From: Leptospira soteropolitanensis
GTDB taxonomy: Bacteria; Spirochaetota; Leptospiria; Leptospirales; Leptospiraceae
Reading direction: 5' to 3'
Length of the DNA stretch: 64,000 nt
NCBI RefSeq assembly: GCF_026151655.1
Contig: NZ_JAMQPN010000001.1
Location: 1-64,000, forward strand
Numbering within the stretch: the stretch's first letter is position 1; the number at the start of each line of letters is the position of its first letter. A program made the position numbers and the translations under genes. Shown one piece after another: positions 56,794-64,000 of this stretch. The notes beneath the pieces are model-generated. The model did no database searches and was not told the DNA's origin. It worked only from the letters and a program-made list of their open reading frames with translations.

Positions 56794-57204
56794 ATGTTTC
56801 CCCGCCCATCCGTTTGGTTCATTCGAGTTTCATTAATTTATTTGATGATTGGATCTTCATTAGGTGCCATCCTAATGTTAAATAAAGCATTTAACTTAGA
56901 TCCAGAAATATGGAGATACCTTCCGCTCCATTATTCGATTTTAATTTGGGGATTTTTCATACAATTGATCATGGGTACCGCTTATTGGATGTTTCCAAAG
57001 TTTCTTTCCGAAAAGCCGAGAGGGTCTACCTGGCAAGTTTGGTTTCTATTTTATAGTTACAACTCGGGTTTAGTTTTATTTTTAATCACAAAATTTATAT
57101 TTCCTTTTGAATTTTTGGTTCTAATCGGAAAATTTCTAATTTTTTTAGGTTTAATCACTTTTATAAAGATAGCTTGGTCTCGTGTGATTTCCTATAACCA
57201 ATAG
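56794..57204 (+). CDS. Four-TM membrane protein, paralogue 2
   Basis: 136 residues from the ATG at 56794; a longer frame from 56737 would overlap the previous gene. Its helices LHYSILIWGFFIQLIMGTAYWMFPKFL and TWQVWFLFYSYNSGLVLFLI align with paralogue 1 (YWHMITLGW…QIIMG…WMYPK). One His in the first of these is shared. The tandem pair may form a heterodimer binding haem. Function unknown. Confidence 0.72.
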   Translation: MFPRPSVWFIRVSLIYLMIGSSLGAILMLNKAFNLDPEIWRYLPLHYSILIWGFFIQLIMGTAYWMFPKFLSEKPRGSTWQVWFLFYSYNSGLVLFLITKFIFPFEFLVLIGKFLIFLGLITFIKIAWSRVISYNQ

Positions 57205-57240
57205 TTGCTCTGTAAAAAATTTATAAAAAAAAAATCAAAA

Positions 57241-57254
57241 TTGATTTAGATCAA
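57241..57254. promoter_or_regulatory. FNR/NnrR-type box upstream of the small lipoprotein
   Basis: TTGAT-TTAG-ATCAA is a perfect match to the FNR/NNR half-site palindrome. It ends 33 bases before the ATG at 57288, too close for a class II promoter (-41.5) with a normal leader, unless the message is leaderless. Confidence 0.85.
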
Positions 57255-57287
57255 TTCTTTCCTGAAACAAAAATGCTAGTTTGTATC

Positions 57288-57701
57288 ATGAAGTTTTACC
57301 AATTCACCTTTTATGGTTTTATATTATTCTTATTTAGCGTAACTTATTCATGTCATGAACATGCGGGTTCAAAACTTCCGGAACTAAACAATGGTAAACC
57401 TTGGGTGGCCGACGATTCGACAAGGATGGGGTTTCAGAAGATGGACAAATTATTTCACCATGCAAATTCTGACGAATCAATAGAGGAATACCATAGACAA
57501 GCGGACCAAATCACATCCATAATCAATGAAATTCTTTCGTCATGTACAATGACCGGACAAGGGCATGAAGAATTACATAAATATATTAATTTATTGTTAG
57601 AAGAAGTGCATACAATGAAAGGTAATGATATCAATTTAGCCAAAAAAGCAAAATCTAACCTTATTGAAAAAATATCTAAATACCCGTTATACTTTGAATG
57701 A
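57288..57701 (+). CDS. Small His-containing lipoprotein
   Basis: 137 residues from the ATG at 57288; an ATG 15 bases earlier is less likely. The signal FYQFTFYGFILFLFSVTYSC ends in lipobox Cys. The mature part begins HEHAGSKLPEL and has FHHANSDESIEEYHRQ and GQGHEELHKYINLLLEEVH in helices; the spacing of His suggests metal or haem binding, but no CxxCH is present. An FNR-type box precedes it. Function unknown, probably part of the nitrogen-oxide response. Confidence 0.75.
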   Translation: MKFYQFTFYGFILFLFSVTYSCHEHAGSKLPELNNGKPWVADDSTRMGFQKMDKLFHHANSDESIEEYHRQADQITSIINEILSSCTMTGQGHEELHKYINLLLEEVHTMKGNDINLAKKAKSNLIEKISKYPLYFE

Positions 57702-57721
57702 ACAAAGTATAACGTAAAACT

Positions 57722-58159
57722 CTAAATATTAAATTTTATATATGGTTTATAATCCATATCCTCTTGCAGAATATGATTTGTAAGCCAAGCACGTAAAAAC
57801 TTAAGAAGGTCTCCAAAGAACTGATTGAGTTCCTCATCATTGGAAAGAAGGTTTCCTGTAGTCAGTCGATTTTTTAATTCTAAAATTTTGTCTGTGAAAC
57901 GGTCGTGTTGTTTTTTATGTGCTTCTAGTTCTGGATATTGGTTTAACTCCATCACTCGTTCTTCAATTAAAAAATGACTAAGTGTATAGTCCTCTAACTC
58001 AGAAACCGCATCCACAAGGATCTTGGATTTTGCAGAAAGATGTTCTTTGTTTTCATCGTAAACTGTTTCAATATTATTGATCAATCGAAAGAGTTTTTTA
58101 TGTTGAGAATCAATCTCGGAAATATTCGTTTCGTATTTCGAATCCCACTGTGTGACCAT
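57722..58159 (-). CDS. Bacteriohaemerythrin
   Basis: 145 residues of the haemerythrin four-helix fold. Di-iron ligands are visible: DSQHKKLF (His ~20), HFLIEERVM (His and Glu ~60), HKKQHDRF (His ~76-80) and NHILQEDMDYK (His and Asp ~130). It binds oxygen, or nitric oxide in some bacteria. It is divergent from the nos operon; a hairpin in its leader can hide the AGG of the ribosome site. The stop is convergent to the small lipoprotein gene. Confidence 0.92.
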   Translation of the reverse strand: MVTQWDSKYETNISEIDSQHKKLFRLINNIETVYDENKEHLSAKSKILVDAVSELEDYTLSHFLIEERVMELNQYPELEAHKKQHDRFTDKILELKNRLTTGNLLSNDEELNQFFGDLLKFLRAWLTNHILQEDMDYKPYIKFNI

Positions 58160-58162
58160 GAG

Positions 58163-58185
58163 AAAACCTCGTTCTTTCAGGTTTT
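58163..58185 (-). promoter_or_regulatory. Leader hairpin overlapping the haemerythrin ribosome site
   Basis: AAAACCT (58163-58169) can pair with AGGTTTT (58179-58185) across a nine-base loop. In the message the 3' arm includes AGG, the only Shine-Dalgarno-like bases, three bases before the AUG side arm ends. Pairing would lower translation; a switch or thermosensor is possible. Confidence 0.4.
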
Positions 58186-58404
58186 TTCAGCACCCCAAGA
58201 GGACAAGTGAATAATCCAAACCACTTTGGAACTATGGATTCCAGTAAAGCAAAAATAAAATAAGAATCATTCTAATTTTTTTCTCACTAGCCCTAAACCG
58301 GGAGAGATACGTCCTAGAATCGCTTCCTCGCATTTTTATACGACCATACTTCGTTTGCTCCTTCCTCTAATTGACAATTATCAACACAAATGATTCGAAC
58401 CAAA

Positions 58405-58418
58405 TTGATCTAGATCAA
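58405..58418. promoter_or_regulatory. FNR/NnrR-type box upstream of the nos operon
   Basis: TTGAT-CTAG-ATCAA is a perfect palindrome of the FNR/NNR class. With a class II spacing (centre at -41.5) the start of transcription would be near 58453, leaving about 25 bases of leader before the ATG at 58478. Control by low oxygen or nitrogen oxides is inferred. Confidence 0.88.
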
Positions 58419-58477
58419 TTCAGAATCTATCTTTCTGACATTCAATGGAAGGTGAACCAATAAGTGGGCGGTATCCA

Positions 58478-59041
58478 ATGAACAAAAAAATTTTTCAATT
58501 CACAATGATCACGATTGTCACCTGTCTCTCGCTAGTCGGTGCCACTTGCGGAAAATCAGATTCTTCCGATGCGGGCAAAGGGATTTCAGCGGTTGCAGAT
58601 GACAAATCACAACAGGATGTGCTAAAAATTGCTGTAGGTTCCAAAGACCATACAACCCTTGTCGCGGCTGTTCAAGCTGCGGGCCTCGTGGATTCCCTTG
58701 CCAACCAAGGACCGTTCACTGTGTTCGCACCAACAAACGATGCATTTGCAAAGTTACCTGCAGGTACAGTGGATGATCTTCTTAAACCAAGTCAAAAAGA
58801 CGCATTAAAAAACATATTAGAATACCATGTGGTAGTGGGTAACCTAACTGAATCCATTTTGAAGTCTGAGTTCACCGGCAAAGATGATGAACTCGGAATG
58901 GCCAATGGAGGTCACACAAAAGTTTCCGTAAAAAATGGAAAGGTAATGATCAATGGTGCAACCATTGTTGCGTCCATTCCAGCAGCAAACGGAATCATTC
59001 ATGTAGTAGACTCGGTTATACTACCTCCTGCAAAGAAATGA
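58478..59041 (+). CDS. Fasciclin (FAS1) domain lipoprotein, first gene of the nos operon
   Basis: 187 residues from the ATG at 58478; the longer frame (58445) would start before the predicted transcription start. Lipoprotein signal with Cys in LVGATCGKS. One FAS1 domain follows: FAPTNDAFAKLPAGTVDDLL, YHVVVGNLTESIL, and the closing ANGIIHVVDSVILPP, all classical motifs. FAS1 domains mediate adhesion and protein contact; presence in a nos operon is unusual and suggests a scaffold for NosZ or the cytochrome. The next gene starts 31 bases on. Confidence 0.88.
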   Translation: MNKKIFQFTMITIVTCLSLVGATCGKSDSSDAGKGISAVADDKSQQDVLKIAVGSKDHTTLVAAVQAAGLVDSLANQGPFTVFAPTNDAFAKLPAGTVDDLLKPSQKDALKNILEYHVVVGNLTESILKSEFTGKDDELGMANGGHTKVSVKNGKVMINGATIVASIPAANGIIHVVDSVILPPAKK

Positions 59042-59071
59042 TAAGTAATCAAATACCAAGGAGTATTTAAA

Positions 59072-59533
59072 ATGAACCTTTCAAAAATAAACGGAGTGTC
59101 TTTCCGAATGAAGTTCGGAGTTTTACTCGGACTCTTCGTAACAATGACAATCATATCCTGTGGAGGAGAAAAAACTGAGGAAACACCAACATCTAACGCT
59201 AGTTCCAAGGGAATTGGGCCGGTAAAATCAGTTACCATCGGTGCATTAGACCAGGCTATGGCAGACCGTGGTAAAAAACAATTTGAAGCCAAGTGTTCCG
59301 CTTGTCACAAATTTGAAGAAAAGGTTGTAGGACCTGCGCTTCAAGATGTAACACTCCGCAGAACTCCAGAATGGATTATGAATATGATTCTAAACCCAAT
59401 TGAGATGACTCAAAAAGATCCTATTGGACAAGAGTTACTCGGTGAACACTTAACTCAAATGACTTTTCAAAACATAAAGGAAGAAGAAGCGAGAGAGATC
59501 CTCGAATACTTCCGTAAGATGGATTTAAAATAG
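59072..59533 (+). CDS. c-type cytochrome, lipoprotein (NosC-like electron donor)
   Basis: 153 residues with AAGGAG eight bases before the ATG. Signal with lipobox Cys (FVTMTIISCGGE). One haem site CSACH (~75) and a probable distal Met in LTQMTF (~132); KVVGPALQDV is typical of class I cytochromes. It should carry electrons in the periplasm to NosZ, whose gene starts nine bases later. Clade II nos operons commonly encode such cytochromes. Confidence 0.9.
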   Translation: MNLSKINGVSFRMKFGVLLGLFVTMTIISCGGEKTEETPTSNASSKGIGPVKSVTIGALDQAMADRGKKQFEAKCSACHKFEEKVVGPALQDVTLRRTPEWIMNMILNPIEMTQKDPIGQELLGEHLTQMTFQNIKEEEAREILEYFRKMDLK

Positions 59534-59541
59534 GTAACGAT

Positions 59542-61461
59542 ATGTTAAAAAAATCAAATTTAATACTTGTTACACTTGGAATCGCTCTTTTTGCATTCGT
59601 TCCGAATTGCAAAAAAGGTGCTGCAACGGCTACGCTTGCGTCCGATGCTGCTTCCAGAGTGTATGTGGCTCCGGGAGAAAAGGACGAAGTGTACGCCTTT
59701 TTGTCTGGTGGATTTAGTGGCCAGATGTCTGTGTATGGAATCCCATCTGCAAGGTTATTCAAAATCATTCCAGTGTTCTCCGTTTTTCCTGAAAACGGAT
59801 ATGGATTTGATGAAGAAACCAAAGACATGTTAAAAACAACTCATGGTTATGTGCCTTGGGATGATAGCCATCACGTAGAAGCATCTATGACAGATGGTAA
59901 ACAAGATGGTCGTTGGATGTTCCTTAACGCAAATAACACACCAAGACTTGCAAGGATTGACCTGAAATCTTTTGAAACAAAAGAGATTTTGGAAATCCCA
60001 AACACTGCAGGTAACCATGCTTCCCCATTTGCAACTGAAAACACAGAGTATTTGATGGCTGCAACACGATTCTCGGTTCCAGTTCCACAAGCAAGTGTAG
60101 CGATCGATAGTTTTTCCAAAGGTGGGTTCAAAGGAACTGTCACTATGGTAAAAGTGGATAAAAACACAGGAAGACTTTCCATCGAATTACAAGTTCTTGT
60201 ACCTGGATTCGACTATGACTTATCTCATTGTGGCAAAAAGAAATCCCATGACTGGTGTTTCTTCAGTAGTTACAACTCGGAACAAGCTCACAAAATGTTG
60301 GAAGTTGGTGCTTCTAAAAAAGACAAAGACTTTATTTTAGCATTCAACTGGGTTCGTGCCAAAGAATGTAAAGACCAAGGAAAGGCTTACAATTTTGGCG
60401 GTGAATACGTAAACAATTTCAAAGAAGAAAACAAACCTGCCGTTTCAACAAAGTTAAGCGGTGTAAAGATGTTAAATCCAAAAGATTGTCCGGGTATGAT
60501 GTATTACATGCCAACACCTAAAAGTCCACATGGAACTGACGTTGATTCCACTGGAGAATACATTGTTGGTGGTGGAAAGTTAGCATCAGTCATTCCAGTT
60601 CACTCATTTAGCAAAATGATGGAAGTAAAAGACAAAAAAGAACATCACTCGACTGAAATCGAAGGAATCCCCGTTCTTAAGTATGAATCCACACTTGCTG
60701 GTGAAGTACAAAAACCATGCCTTGGTCCATTACACACTGAGTTCGACGGTCAAGGATATGCTTATACTTCTTGTTTCGTAAGTTCAGAAGTAGTCAAATG
60801 GAAACTAGGAACTTGGGAAGTAGTACAACATTTACCTGCTTATTACAGTGTAGGTCACTTATCGATTGTTGGTGGTAGTTCGACTGAACCTTATGGTAAG
60901 TATCTCATTGCCATGAACAAAATTACAAAAGATCGATATCTACCTGTTGGTATGGAGTTACCTCAAAGTGCGCAGCTCTATGATATCTCTTCTGGAAAAG
61001 CAGAGTTGTTGTCAGACTTCCCTACTGTAGGGGAACCACACTATTCACAAATGATTCCAGCAAAATTAATTATGGATAAAACTGCAAAACTCTACCCACT
61101 AGAGGAAAACAAACATCCATATGCGACTAAAAATGAAAACGACGCAAGAATCGTTAGACTTGGAAGTACAATCCATATCTACATGACTGCGATTCGTTCC
61201 CATTTCAAACCGGATATCATTGAAGCAAGAACTGGGGAAACTCTATACTTCCATGTAACCAACTTGGAACAAGATTATGACATTCCTCATGGATTTGCCA
61301 TCGGTGGAGCACCTAACATGACTAACCTTCTCATTATGCCAGGTGAAACAAGAACCTTCAAATGGGTAGCTCCAAAACCGGGAGTGTATCCTTTTTATTG
61401 CACAGATTTCTGTTCTGCACTTCATCAAGAGATGCAACAGTACATCCGCGTAAATCCATAA
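59542..61461 (+). CDS. nosZ: Nitrous oxide reductase, clade II (Sec-type)
   Basis: 639 residues. The propeller that holds CuZ has the clade II patterns GGFSGQMSVYG, GYGFDEETKDML and YVPWDDSHHVEAS, with the seven-His set spread over it (e.g. NTAGNHASPF, LSHCGKK, SPHGTDVD, GPLHTEF, YSVGHLS, GEPHYSQM). The C-terminal cupredoxin has the CuA site YCTDFCSALHQEMQQY. It reduces N2O to N2. The export signal is Sec-like, without twin Arg, and ends FVPNC, a probable lipobox, so the enzyme may be lipid-anchored. It follows the cytochrome gene by nine bases. Confidence 0.97.
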   Translation: MLKKSNLILVTLGIALFAFVPNCKKGAATATLASDAASRVYVAPGEKDEVYAFLSGGFSGQMSVYGIPSARLFKIIPVFSVFPENGYGFDEETKDMLKTTHGYVPWDDSHHVEASMTDGKQDGRWMFLNANNTPRLARIDLKSFETKEILEIPNTAGNHASPFATENTEYLMAATRFSVPVPQASVAIDSFSKGGFKGTVTMVKVDKNTGRLSIELQVLVPGFDYDLSHCGKKKSHDWCFFSSYNSEQAHKMLEVGASKKDKDFILAFNWVRAKECKDQGKAYNFGGEYVNNFKEENKPAVSTKLSGVKMLNPKDCPGMMYYMPTPKSPHGTDVDSTGEYIVGGGKLASVIPVHSFSKMMEVKDKKEHHSTEIEGIPVLKYESTLAGEVQKPCLGPLHTEFDGQGYAYTSCFVSSEVVKWKLGTWEVVQHLPAYYSVGHLSIVGGSSTEPYGKYLIAMNKITKDRYLPVGMELPQSAQLYDISSGKAELLSDFPTVGEPHYSQMIPAKLIMDKTAKLYPLEENKHPYATKNENDARIVRLGSTIHIYMTAIRSHFKPDIIEARTGETLYFHVTNLEQDYDIPHGFAIGGAPNMTNLLIMPGETRTFKWVAPKPGVYPFYCTDFCSALHQEMQQYIRVNP

Positions 61462-61466
61462 CCTAT

Positions 61467-62078
61467 ATGAAAACTTTACTTTTCCAAACGTTAAGTAAAA
61501 AAAACCGACTCCTAATCTTAGGGGTCGGTTTGGTTCTCCTCTTGGTATATTTAATCCCTATTTGGTCCATATCCATTGCGGCTCCGCAGTATCCAGAAGG
61601 ACTTGGAATGCAGATTTGGATTAACAAAATCACAGGTGCGACACCTTATGATCTCAAAAACATCAATCTTCTAAACCACTACATTGGTATGCAGGAAATT
61701 GTTTCGGAATCCATTCCAGAACTTCTTTTTATGCCGTATGTTCTTGGTTATCTGATCTTTGGTGCATTTATCACAGAACTCTATCCCAAAGTGGGGATGG
61801 CAATTCTCGGGATTATTAATTTGGTCATCGTAGGACTTGTTGGACTTTCTGATTTTTGGAGATGGGAGTATAACTATGGACACAACTTAAATCCAGAAGC
61901 ACCAATCATAGTGGAAGGAATGGCTTACCAACCACCACTACTTGGCTGTAAGGTAATGCTAAATATTACTGCTTGCAGTTATCCATCTTATGGTGGTATG
62001 ATTCTTGGATTAAGTCTCGTCGTACTAGTTTATATTCTCTGGGATGAAAATAGAAGGAAAAAAATAAATGCAGCTTAA
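61467..62078 (+). CDS. NosB-like membrane protein
   Basis: 203 residues from the ATG at 61467, six bases after nosZ. Four or five TM helices with a periplasmic N-terminal loop: SIAAPQYPEGLGMQIWINKITGATPYDLKNINLLNHYIGM, then ELLFMPYVLG. This type is found next to nosL and nosD in clade II clusters and matches what is called NosB there; its function is not established, perhaps electron transfer or assembly. A strong hairpin lies inside the first codons (61502-61531). It overlaps the nosL start by 11 bases. Confidence 0.72.
   Translation: MKTLLFQTLSKKNRLLILGVGLVLLLVYLIPIWSISIAAPQYPEGLGMQIWINKITGATPYDLKNINLLNHYIGMQEIVSESIPELLFMPYVLGYLIFGAFITELYPKVGMAILGIINLVIVGLVGLSDFWRWEYNYGHNLNPEAPIIVEGMAYQPPLLGCKVMLNITACSYPSYGGMILGLSLVVLVYILWDENRRKKINAA
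61502..61531 (+). promoter_or_regulatory. Intragenic hairpin at the nosZ-nosB boundary
   Basis: AAACCGACTCCTAA pairs with TTAGGGGTCGGTTT (one G-T wobble) across a two-base gap, giving about 13 usable pairs. It lies 40 bases after the nosZ stop. It could protect the nosZ message end or cut expression of the downstream genes. Confidence 0.45.
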
Positions 62079-62451
62079 GAGTTTCAAACTTATTTGCATT
62101 TTCCTCACAGTCGCATTCATAGGCTGTGGGGAAGTTCGCCCAGAACCTTTGACTGTGGGCGAAGTAAAATGTAGCCACTGTTCTATGTCGATTGTAGATA
62201 TGCGATTCCACACCCAACTCATTACATACAAAGGCAAAAGATATCATTTTGATGCCATTGAATGTATGGAACAATTTCAGAAACAAAAAGATCTAAAAAT
62301 AAAAAATGTTTGGGTTACTAATTATTTAGATACAAAAGAATTTATCCCAAAAGACGAAGCCATCATATTCCATTCCGATAAAATTCGTTCTCCAATGGGA
62401 GCGGGACTTGCCGCTTTTAAAACTCATGAAGACACCATTCCTTTTCAATAA
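62068..62451 (+). CDS. nosL: Copper chaperone lipoprotein NosL
   Basis: 127 residues. Lipoprotein signal with Cys in FIGCGE. The copper-binding motif CSHCSMSIVDMRFHTQLI is present, followed by HFDAIECMEQF and the C-terminal region FHSDKIRSPMGAGLAAF with the conserved Met/Gly-rich stretch. NosL delivers Cu(I) to NosZ in the periplasm with NosD-NosF-NosY. The start overlaps the preceding gene by 11 bases. Confidence 0.95.
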   Translation: MQLKSFKLICIFLTVAFIGCGEVRPEPLTVGEVKCSHCSMSIVDMRFHTQLITYKGKRYHFDAIECMEQFQKQKDLKIKNVWVTNYLDTKEFIPKDEAIIFHSDKIRSPMGAGLAAFKTHEDTIPFQ

Positions 62452-63766
62452 GAAGCAGATTCACCATACAAAAAATTCGAATCATAAACTGAATCGATCT
62501 TTTTACCTTATCCTCCGTACTTGTAAAACCAATCTTTACATTCTGCCTATATTCCTAATCTCCATACTTCCAACGACTTCTCTATTTTCAAAAACAATTT
62601 TCGTATGTACAAATTGTACGATAAAAACGTTAAAGGATGCAATTACACTTTCTCAAAATGGAGATACAATCAAAATCCAACCAGGGATCTATAAAGAAGG
62701 TTTTTTACCCATCACCAAATCAATTTCCATCATTGGTGAGAATGGTGTGGTGATTGATGGACTGAAAGAAAAACATGTATTGGGAGTTTATGCCAATGGT
62801 GTACGCATTCAAAATTTGAAAGTCATTGGAAGTGGAATCTCCGATTTAAGTGAATTTGCAGGGGTTCACACAGAAAAAGTAAAAGATTGTTATTTCGAAA
62901 ATTTAAGTTTAGAAGATAACGTTTATGGATTTTATTTAGCCGAAACCACAAACTGCACACTGAAAAACAATACATCTATTGGAAATGCAGAAAACGAAGT
63001 TCTAGGTGGGAATGGAATTCACCTATGGTCGGCAAGTCAGAACAAAATCATTGGGAACAAATTAAAAAAACACCGCGATGGAATTTATTTAGAATTCTCC
63101 GAACATTTAGAAATCGAAGGAAATGAATCCGAAGAAAACATTCGTTATGGGATGCATTTTATGTTTTCCAATCATAACCAATTTAACAAAAACATTTTCA
63201 AAAATAATTCGGCTGGTGTCGCAGTCATGTACAGCAAAGACATCACAATGGAAGAAAATAAATTTTTGGATAATTGGGGAGAAAGTTCGAATGGAATTTT
63301 ACTCAAAGATATTGCAGATAGTACCCTTTCCAAAAATCGATTTGAAGGAAATACAATTGCCGTTTTTGCTGACGGGATTACCAATATTAATTTTCAAAAC
63401 AATGATTTTATCAACAATGGATGGGGAATCAAAATTCTTGGAAATACAGATTATAACAAAATCATAGATAACAATTTTATAAAAAATGTTTTTGATATTA
63501 GCACCAATACAAAATCAACAACCAATATTTTTTCTAAAAATTATTGGGATCACTATGAAGGTTATGATCTAGATAAAGATCAAATTGGAGATATACCACA
63601 TAAAACCATTCATTTTTTTGGATACTGGATTGCCGTGTATCCATTCCTTATGGTACTTTATGAATCTCCAGTAGTACTCTTTTTACAAGGAATTGAAAAA
63701 GCCTTTCCCATAGTGACACCAATTGAATTTGAAGACCAACATCCAAGGATGAAGGAAAGAATATGA
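62408..63766 (+). CDS. nosD: Periplasmic copper-site assembly protein NosD
   Basis: 452 residues from a TTG with GGGAG six bases upstream, inside nosL; an in-frame ATG at 62426 lacks that site. A hydrophobic signal helix comes late (~44-60, NLYILPIFLISILPTTSLF), leaving an unusually long basic lead. The rest is a right-handed parallel beta-helix of the carbohydrate-binding/NosD type with repeats such as NGIHLWSASQNKIIGN and GIYLEFSEHLEIEGNES. It acts with the NosFY transporter in CuZ maturation. Its stop overlaps the nosF start (ATGA). Confidence 0.92.
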   Translation: MPLLKLMKTPFLFNKKQIHHTKNSNHKLNRSFYLILRTCKTNLYILPIFLISILPTTSLFSKTIFVCTNCTIKTLKDAITLSQNGDTIKIQPGIYKEGFLPITKSISIIGENGVVIDGLKEKHVLGVYANGVRIQNLKVIGSGISDLSEFAGVHTEKVKDCYFENLSLEDNVYGFYLAETTNCTLKNNTSIGNAENEVLGGNGIHLWSASQNKIIGNKLKKHRDGIYLEFSEHLEIEGNESEENIRYGMHFMFSNHNQFNKNIFKNNSAGVAVMYSKDITMEENKFLDNWGESSNGILLKDIADSTLSKNRFEGNTIAVFADGITNINFQNNDFINNGWGIKILGNTDYNKIIDNNFIKNVFDISTNTKSTTNIFSKNYWDHYEGYDLDKDQIGDIPHKTIHFFGYWIAVYPFLMVLYESPVVLFLQGIEKAFPIVTPIEFEDQHPRMKERI

Positions 63767-64000
63767 TAGAAGTAAAAAATCTTACCATCAGTTATGGGAG
63801 AAATTCTGTTGCGGTCAAAAATGTAAATTTCCAAACAGATTCAGGGAAAATTCTATCCATTATTGGCCCCAATGGTTCTGGTAAAAGTTCTCTTATCAAA
63901 GGAATTCTTGGATTGGTCCAACCGATCGCAGGAGAAATTTTATTTCAAAGTAAAAATGGAAAACCACATACCATCGGTTATATGCCACAAACACCTCGTT
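63763..64000 (+). CDS. nosF: ABC transporter ATPase NosF, partial (C-terminus outside window)
   Basis: The 79 codons seen give IEVKNLTISYGRNSVAVKNVNF, Walker A GPNGSGKSS and the Q-loop region GYMPQTP. It is the ATPase that powers NosFY during copper-site assembly of NosZ, probably moving a sulfur species. ATGA overlap with nosD shows translational coupling. nosY is expected just beyond the window. Confidence 0.92.
   Translation, partial: MIEVKNLTISYGRNSVAVKNVNFQTDSGKILSIIGPNGSGKSSLIKGILGLVQPIAGEILFQSKNGKPHTIGYMPQTPR

Overview
The window looks like a chromosomal segment of a spirochaete of the genus Leptospira, most likely a saprophytic (L. biflexa-type) species. This is inference from several things seen together: AT-rich DNA, many lipoproteins with permissive spirochaetal lipoboxes (often Asn before the Cys), TRL-like lipoproteins, several six-TM chemotaxis receptors, MASE1/CHASE hybrid kinases, and a clade II (Sec-type) nitrous oxide reductase cluster. 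No rRNA, tRNA, CRISPR array or transposase gene was recognised.

Layout. Positions 1-28,000 are accessory and heavily eroded. They hold a zeta-toxin-like kinase with a small overlapping partner, a 3' fragment of mreB, palindromic repeat elements and a GIY-YIG nuclease. A compact four-gene defence operon follows (3940-12129): a type IIG restriction-methylase, an RloC/PrrC-like ATPase with a candidate anticodon-nuclease triad, a GHKL (MORC/MutL-like) ATPase with a nuclease-like tail, and a RhuM protein. From 12 to 24 kb many genes are broken: a small tautomerase-like protein, a truncated haemoglobin, an FN3/Cys-rich secreted protein, a hotdog thioesterase and a seven-repeat propeller lipoprotein. 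Three full copies and one partial copy of a structured intergenic RNA element, resembling the Flavo-1 motif, are scattered through this part.

Positions 27.6-53.8 kb are mostly intact housekeeping and sensing genes: chaA, class Ia nrdB-nrdA, a MASE1-CHASE hybrid kinase, a SRPBCC/AraC divergent pair, an Omp85-type protein, chemotaxis receptors, a TRL lipoprotein triplet with an outer-membrane protein, creB-creC-creD (creC is frameshifted in an A9 tract), ggt, a DUF4349 lipoprotein and a U32 peptidase-family protein.

Positions 53.9-64.0 kb form a respiratory block: CopD-like membrane protein, FadL-type porin, cytochrome c', two paralogous four-TM proteins, a small lipoprotein, a haemerythrin, and then a nos operon (fasciclin lipoprotein, cytochrome c, nosZ, a NosB-like protein, nosL, nosD, nosF). 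Two perfect FNR/NnrR-type boxes (TTGAT-N4-ATCAA) precede the small lipoprotein and the nos operon, which suggests shared control by low oxygen or nitrogen oxides. The cytochrome and fasciclin protein probably pass electrons to or support NosZ, while NosL, NosD and NosF serve copper-site assembly.
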